Source: Candidatus Aenigmatarchaeota archaeon
GTDB lineage: Archaea > Aenigmatarchaeota > Aenigmatarchaeia > QMZS01
Direction: 5' to 3'
Assembly (NCBI GenBank): GCA_003663295.1
Contig: QMZS01000010.1
Location: 1 to 19,823 of the forward strand
DNA length: 19,823 bases
Made by a program: the position numbers and the translations under genes. Shown in pieces: positions 16,541 through 19,823 of this stretch. How positions within the stretch are numbered: the first letter of the stretch is position 1; the number at the start of each line of letters is the position of its first letter. Below the pieces are notes generated by a model. The model saw nothing but the letters and a program-made list of their open reading frames with translations. It searched no databases and was not told the DNA's origin.

Positions 16541-16567
16541 TTTGAACAAACTTTTGTTTAATTCAAA
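16541..16567 (+). promoter_or_regulatory. Imperfect palindrome in the DUF357-ftsY operon promoter region
   Basis: TTTGAA...TTCAAA arms (16541-16546 and 16562-16567) enclose AAAC-TTTT-GTTT. The site ends 8 bases before the ATG at 16576. If the mRNA is leaderless, the site covers the core promoter, where a dimeric regulator could block transcription. No sequence match to a known operator is claimed. Confidence 0.3.
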
Positions 16568-16575
16568 CCAATATT

Positions 16576-16812
16576 ATGGAAACAAAAGAAGCCCTAAAAA
16601 CAGAAACAGAAAAATGGCTCAGTAAAATAGAAGAGAAAAATATAATTGCCAAAACTGAGAAAGGCGAAGAATTCAAAAAAAACATCGAGGCATACATCAG
16701 CGATTCCAAACATTTCACAGAAAAGGGGGATTGTGTGAGAGCCTTTGAAGCAATAATCTGGGCGTGGGCTTTTCTTGAAATTTCCGAAGATTTAAAACTT
16801 TTAGAAACTTAA
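16576..16812 (+). CDS. DUF357-family protein
   Basis: This 78-residue helical protein matches the archaeal DUF357 pattern: an N-terminal amphipathic helix (TEKWLSKIEEKN), then YISDSKHFTEKGDCVRAFEA and an aromatic IIWAWAFLE helix. The family is small, archaeal and without an established biochemical role; the HF-x-E-x-GD-x(2)-RAFEA-x(3)-A-W signature is the basis for the call. It opens a tight operon: its TAA is followed by two bases and the next ATG. The chain ends with ftsY, which hints at a link to membrane protein targeting or translation, but only by association. A palindrome lies just upstream. Confidence 0.82.
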   Translation: METKEALKTETEKWLSKIEEKNIIAKTEKGEEFKKNIEAYISDSKHFTEKGDCVRAFEAIIWAWAFLEISEDLKLLET

Positions 16813-16814
16813 TT

Positions 16815-17156
16815 ATGGATGATTTTATTGATAGACTGGATAAATATTCAAAAGAACTAAATTTAAGCGCAGGAACTGTGCAATGCATAAAAGACCGAAG
16901 CAGATTTCCTGAACTGGCTTTGCCAAACGGGGATATTTATGATATTCTTGTTAATAGCGGAATCAAGAATTTGTTAATGCCTTCGTTAGAACAAACAAGA
17001 GAAAATGTATTCTTAAAGTTAACGCCTAATGAAGAAACAGAAACTCTTCAATTTAAGGGACTTGATATAAATTTATTGATTGACAGTTTCCCTGAAGATC
17101 GTCTTAGAATAAACCGATATATGAACCCCAAATCATTGCTTCCAATTTATCAGTAA
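16815..17156 (+). CDS. Uncharacterised 113-residue protein, middle gene of the DUF357-ftsY operon
   Basis: I do not recognise a family. The protein is 113 residues long and soluble, with no signal peptide, membrane helix or cysteine pair. It begins MDDFIDRLDKYSKELNLSAG, continues with CIKDRSRFPELALPNGDIYD and NSGIKNLLMPS, and ends with a Pro-rich ...MNPKSLLPIYQ tail. Composition suggests alternating short helices and strands. It is certainly a real gene: both of its junctions are the same TAATTATG (stop, two bases, start), so it is translated from the same mRNA as DUF357 and ftsY. In many archaea the position before ftsY holds prefoldin alpha; this protein lacks the coiled-coil arms that prefoldin needs, so it is not that subunit. 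Confidence 0.75.
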   Translation: MDDFIDRLDKYSKELNLSAGTVQCIKDRSRFPELALPNGDIYDILVNSGIKNLLMPSLEQTRENVFLKLTPNEETETLQFKGLDINLLIDSFPEDRLRINRYMNPKSLLPIYQ

Positions 17157-17158
17157 TT

Positions 17159-18211
17159 ATGTTTGGATTTATAAAAAAGAGTTTAAAAGGAATTGTAAAG
17201 AAATTTGAGAAACCCGCAGAAGACAAAGATGAGGTAAATATTCAGGAAATTGAAAAGAAAACAATCATTAAATCTAAAAAGACGGGGGATAAGATTAAAA
17301 AAGAATCTACCCCAAAAAAGGAAAATGAACCCAAAACAGAGAGCAAACCAATAGAAGAAAAGGATGTGGAAATTAGAGAAGAAGTTAAACCTAAAAAAAG
17401 AAGTTTTTTCTCAAAACAAATTTCCGAGAAGGATTTGGAAAAATTTAAACTGGAGCTTATAAAGGCAAATGTTTCTTTTGATGTAGCAGAGGAAATCTCT
17501 GAGAAACTTAGGGATAAAGACGGAAGAAATATAAAAAAACTTTTGAGAACCGAACTATTAAATCTGCTTGAACAGGATGAATTTAAGATAGAAACTTTTA
17601 TTAAAGATAAGATAAAAGAACAGGGAAACTGTATGGTATTGTTTTTCGGGTATAATGGTTCGGGGAAAACAACCACAATTGCGAGATTAGGTTATTTACT
17701 GAAGGAACAGAAGATTCCTGTTGTGTTCGCTGCGGCTGATACTTTCAGAGCTGCGGCAATTGAGCAATTAGCAGCTCATGCGGATAATCTTAAGATTGAT
17801 ATTGTAAAACACAAATATGGGGGGGACCCAGCAGCAGTTGTTTTTGATGCAAAGAAGCACGCTGAGGCGATTAATGGGGTAGTTCTTGTGGATACCGCGG
17901 GGAGATTGCATTCTGATAAGAACCTTATGGAAGAATTGCATAAAATCTTAAGAATTAATAAGCCCGACATGACTATTTTAGTGCTTGACTCACTTACTGG
18001 AAGCGATATTCTGGAACAGATTGAGAAATTCGGGGAGGTTGACTTTGATGCTTTAATTCTCACAAAAGTTGATGTAAATGAGAAAGGAGGCGCAATGCTC
18101 TCAGTAAAACAGAAAACCGATAAACCAATTCTGTTTTTGGGAATGGGGCAGGAATACAAAGATTTGGAGAAATTTGATGCTGAGAAAATTATAAAGAAAA
18201 TGCTGGATTAG
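17159..18211 (+). CDS. ftsY: Signal recognition particle receptor FtsY
   Basis: FtsY is the SRP receptor GTPase that docks ribosome-nascent-chain-SRP complexes at the membrane by pairing with SRP54. This 350-residue protein has a highly charged Lys/Glu-rich N-terminal region (to ~85), the helical N domain (~86-155), and the G domain. G-domain motifs are G1 GYNGSGKTT (164-172), ADTFRAAAIEQL (193-204), G3 DTAGR (245-249), G4 TKVD (302-305) and G5 GGAMLS, then the closing FLGMGQEYKDLEKFD. The N-terminus starts with an amphipathic MFGFIKKSLKGIVKKF helix suited to membrane contact. It is the last gene of the DUF357 operon. A G7 run at 17819-17825 encodes Gly-Gly within the correct frame and does not disturb the gene. 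Confidence 0.96.
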   Translation: MFGFIKKSLKGIVKKFEKPAEDKDEVNIQEIEKKTIIKSKKTGDKIKKESTPKKENEPKTESKPIEEKDVEIREEVKPKKRSFFSKQISEKDLEKFKLELIKANVSFDVAEEISEKLRDKDGRNIKKLLRTELLNLLEQDEFKIETFIKDKIKEQGNCMVLFFGYNGSGKTTTIARLGYLLKEQKIPVVFAAADTFRAAAIEQLAAHADNLKIDIVKHKYGGDPAAVVFDAKKHAEAINGVVLVDTAGRLHSDKNLMEELHKILRINKPDMTILVLDSLTGSDILEQIEKFGEVDFDALILTKVDVNEKGGAMLSVKQKTDKPILFLGMGQEYKDLEKFDAEKIIKKMLD

Positions 18212-18258
18212 TGTTTATTTTTCAGTAGTTTTTTATAGGAAAGATTATCAGGAAAAAG

Positions 18259-18933
18259 ATGAGGAAGAAATTTATTGATATTTTATCAGGGAAATCTTCT
18301 ACAAGGCAATGTGAATTAGGGGAAGGTGAAAATGGTCTTGGAAGATTAAAAAAACCTTTTCATTATTTTGGAAATTATCCAGGGATCGCTCATGATTTTC
18401 TTTTGAAACACAAATATCTTTATTTTGAAGAAGAAGCTTATGATTTATTTGCAACCCTTGAAATTTTCCTGTTTGTAGGCTGGAGTGATTATAGCCAAGT
18501 CACTAAGGAAGGGGATAATTGGGATAAAATAGAATATATTCCTGAGTATGATGATTTTTTGGAAACCTGTTATTTGTTACTCCATAAGGGCTGGGTTAAG
18601 GAAGATTCTTTGGATAAATTTGATGTTGATAATGAATATGGATATAATATTGTTAAATCACGTGAAATATGCATTGACAAAACCTTTGATAGATTAATGC
18701 ACCAGAAGAAAAAGATAACCCGTTATGATTCAATATTTGGAAAATATTTAAAGATAAGAAATAAAGAAGGAAAAAGGTTGGATAAAGAGGACATATATAA
18801 AATCTCAGAGGAATATTTAAATCTTGACCGGGATAAGGTAGAAGAACTGTTTGCGAGAATTTATAAAATCGCTGAGGCAAGATCAAAGAATTATTATTTT
18901 CGGGAGGATTATAAATATTTAGCTAATCTTTAA
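18259..18933 (+). CDS. Uncharacterised 224-residue protein
   Basis: I do not recognise a family. The protein is soluble in appearance, rich in Tyr, Lys, Asp and Glu, with no signal peptide and no cysteine clusters. The N-terminal third contains RLKKPFHYFGNYPGIAHDFL. The middle has an aromatic, hydrophobic stretch (AYDLFATLEIFLFVGWSDYS). The C-terminal third is predominantly charged helix (RNKEGKRLDKEDIYKISEEY; VEELFARIYKIAEARSKNYY). It follows ftsY by 47 bases and precedes the zinc-ribbon gene by 13. Its start is unusual here: AGGAAAAAG stands directly before ATG, instead of ATT. Codon use and base composition match the neighbours. Lineage-specific protein is the best description. Confidence 0.7.
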   Translation: MRKKFIDILSGKSSTRQCELGEGENGLGRLKKPFHYFGNYPGIAHDFLLKHKYLYFEEEAYDLFATLEIFLFVGWSDYSQVTKEGDNWDKIEYIPEYDDFLETCYLLLHKGWVKEDSLDKFDVDNEYGYNIVKSREICIDKTFDRLMHQKKKITRYDSIFGKYLKIRNKEGKRLDKEDIYKISEEYLNLDRDKVEELFARIYKIAEARSKNYYFREDYKYLANL

Positions 18934-18946
18934 AATAAAATAAATT

Positions 18947-19069
18947 ATGGCAAAGAAATATGAATGTTTGCATTGCGGTTGGACTGGAAAACCAATAATC
19001 ATGGAACCTGCGCAGAAAGTTTGCCCAAAATGCGGTTCAGTGCAGTTGAAGAAATTAGATGAAAAATAA
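18947..19069 (+). CDS. Small zinc-ribbon protein (40 residues)
   Basis: A short gene starts aaattATGGCA and encodes 40 residues. Two CxxC-type knuckles are present: C7-x2-C10 (YECLHCGWTGKP) and C26-x2-C29 (KVCPKCGSVQL), spaced as in rubredoxin-like or RNA-polymerase-type zinc ribbons. It has nothing beyond the ribbon. Such miniature ribbons in archaea often act in transcription or translation, but no specific role can be given. It follows the 224-residue gene by 13 bases and probably shares its transcript. The close fit of start context, CxxC spacing and stop makes it a real gene despite its size. Confidence 0.8.
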   Translation: MAKKYECLHCGWTGKPIIMEPAQKVCPKCGSVQLKKLDEK

Positions 19070-19108
19070 TTATTTTAGTTTTCTTAATATTAGTTTAATT
19101 TCAGTAAA

Positions 19109-19492
19109 TCAATAAACATACCCAATCACAATTCCGCCTTCATTATCAAGTTCTCTGTCAGTAATTACCTTATTCTTTGGGGTTGATACAAACAGGAATC
19201 CAATACCTTCACCAGGAAGATATCTTGCCTTGAACTTTGAAACTCCGTCTTTTTTAAAGGAATGTCTCGGTTTAACTATTTTCAGTTCATTTATCTTGGT
19301 TTTCAGTTTTACGACCAGTTCCTGATAATTATTCTTCATTAAAACCTCATATCCTTCAATATAATCTTTCTCTTTTAGGATATTCAGGATATTCTTGATA
19401 AGATTGCTATCTCCCACAGTAATCTCTTTTTTACCAACCATCTCAGCATTTTTTATTGCTGAGAATACATCCGCAAGCAAGTCGTGTCTCAT
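19109..19492 (-). CDS. rps8: Small-subunit ribosomal protein uS8 (archaeal type)
   Basis: uS8 binds helix 21 of the 16S rRNA central domain early in 30S assembly. The 127-residue protein has the normal archaeal length. It starts MRHDLLADVFSAIKNAE and ends with the conserved RYLPGEGIGFLFVSTPKN and GGIVIGYVY segments, with the typical archaeal KPRHSFKKDG insertion region. Normally uS8 lies in the large S10/spc operon between uS14 and uL6; here both neighbours are on the opposite strand and unrelated, so the gene has been detached from the operon. It shares a 95-base divergent spacer with the small basic protein at 19588. An AT-rich element about 20-30 bases upstream (GTATAATAATTTATT on the minus strand) is a likely promoter. 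Confidence 0.95.
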   Translation of the reverse strand: MRHDLLADVFSAIKNAEMVGKKEITVGDSNLIKNILNILKEKDYIEGYEVLMKNNYQELVVKLKTKINELKIVKPRHSFKKDGVSKFKARYLPGEGIGFLFVSTPKNKVITDRELDNEGGIVIGYVY

Positions 19493-19521
19493 AAACTATT
19501 AAAAAAATAAATTATTATACC

Positions 19522-19536
19522 TCTGATTATCTCAGA
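19522..19536. promoter_or_regulatory. Palindrome between divergent uS8 and small basic protein genes
   Basis: TCTGA-TTATC-TCAGA is a short inverted repeat (5-base arms) inside the 95-base spacer separating the two divergent genes. It could be an operator or chance. The rest of the spacer is AT-rich promoter-like sequence for both directions. Confidence 0.25.
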
Positions 19537-19587
19537 TTCAATTAAATTACAACCTCAATATTTAATTAAATTATATTTATTAAGATT

Positions 19588-19677
19588 ATGCCTTGCGGAA
19601 AGAAAAGAAAGAAGGGAAAGATAAAAACACATAAGCTCAAAAAAAGGAGAAAGAAGATTAGGCACAAGACAAAATAA
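19588..19677 (+). CDS. 29-residue basic protein resembling the AURKAIP1/COX24 (mS38/bS22) small ribosomal protein family
   Basis: The short open frame starts gattATGCC and encodes MPCGKKRKKGKI-x-THK, followed by LKKRRKKIRHKTK. About two thirds of the residues are Lys, Arg or His. The pattern MP-x-GKKRK-x2-K-[IMV]-x-THK-x-KKR-x4-RHK-x-K closely follows the tiny proteins of the AURKAIP1/COX24 group that I know from Bacteroidetes-type bacteria, whose relatives are mitochondrial mS38 and mycobacterial bS22, at the decoding side of the small subunit. Position next to uS8 fits a ribosomal role. An alternative would be an eL41-like protein, but eL41 lacks the THK and RHK words. Family assignment is from memory of the motif; function is inferred. 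Confidence 0.7.
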   Translation: MPCGKKRKKGKIKTHKLKKRRKKIRHKTK

Positions 19678-19683
19678 TCTTGA

Positions 19684-19721
19684 TTTTAGCCAATATTTAG
19701 ATATATTTATCTGAGCTAAAA
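19684..19721 (+). terminator. Possible 3' hairpin after the small basic protein gene
   Basis: TTTTAGC (19684-19690) pairs with GCTAAAA (19715-19721), and inside it AGATA (19699-19703) pairs with TATCT (19708-19712). It begins seven bases after the stop codon. Archaeal termination usually depends on T-runs, so this may be a 3' end stabiliser rather than a terminator. The remaining bases to 19823 hold no gene that I can support. Confidence 0.3.
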
Positions 19722-19823
19722 GAGTCTATTGTCTTTATTTTATGGATGGAACCCATATTTTTAAATTTTAGTCTATATTAAGTTGAAAAAAGCAATATTT
19801 ATAAAAATACAGGGATTTATAAA

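Noticed and set aside
17819..17825. G7 run in ftsY as another phase switch
   Set aside because: It encodes the conserved Gly-Gly in the HKYGGDPA segment in the correct frame; both sides match FtsY, so it is ordinary codon use. It does warn that G-runs occur here by chance.
1..19823. CRISPR arrays, tRNA or rRNA genes, insertion sequences
   Set aside because: I saw no regularly spaced repeats, cloverleaf sequences, rRNA signatures or transposase motifs on either strand.

Overview
The window is archaeal, most likely from a small-genome DPANN lineage of the Woesearchaeota/Pacearchaeota kind. Archaeal or archaeal/eukaryotic marker genes are Spt4, Bud32, an archaeal-type uS8, archaeal FtsY, Dph6 (diphthamide synthesis), GatC and a FlaJ/TadC-like pilus assembly protein. 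The DNA is AT-rich and gene spacing is tight. Most starts sit in a context such as ATTATG with no Shine-Dalgarno sequence, which suggests many leaderless mRNAs. The lineage call is inference; the archaeal domain call is well supported.

Layout. 1-957 is the 3' part of a protein with PepSY-like repeats and a C-terminal coiled coil. 969/1016-4708 and 10361-13576 are two giant secreted, sequon-rich paralogs on the same strand. They flank a block of housekeeping genes: dph6 (minus), a flaJ/tadC-like gene, bud32, a decayed HIT-family gene, spt4, a TM_helix (CmpX-like) membrane protein, gatC, and a small nuclease-like remnant. After the second paralog come a structured intergenic spacer, an HD-domain phosphohydrolase, and (minus) an SF1 helicase with RecQ-like accessory domains. 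Next is a tightly packed operon (DUF357 - unknown 113-aa protein - FtsY), an unknown 224-aa protein, a 40-aa zinc-ribbon protein, a solitary uS8 gene (minus), and a 29-aa very basic protein resembling the AURKAIP1/COX24 (mS38/bS22) ribosomal family.

How parts fit together. The housekeeping genes serve translation, tRNA modification, transcription elongation and SRP-dependent membrane targeting. The most unusual content is the paralog pair. Each has a signal peptide, a conserved N-terminal block, a variable beta-helix-like section, conserved Ig-like modules, a variable lectin-like (concanavalin-type) section, and a conserved Fn3-like plus EF-hand C-terminus. Conserved blocks include perfect 41- and 53-nt direct repeats. 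The first copy has a G8 tract just after the ATG homologous to the second copy's start. With 8 Gs that ATG is out of frame and soon meets a stop; 9 (or 6) Gs would restore one continuous reading frame. This is a plausible phase-variable, module-swapping surface adhesin system, though an assembly error in the homopolymer cannot be excluded from sequence alone.
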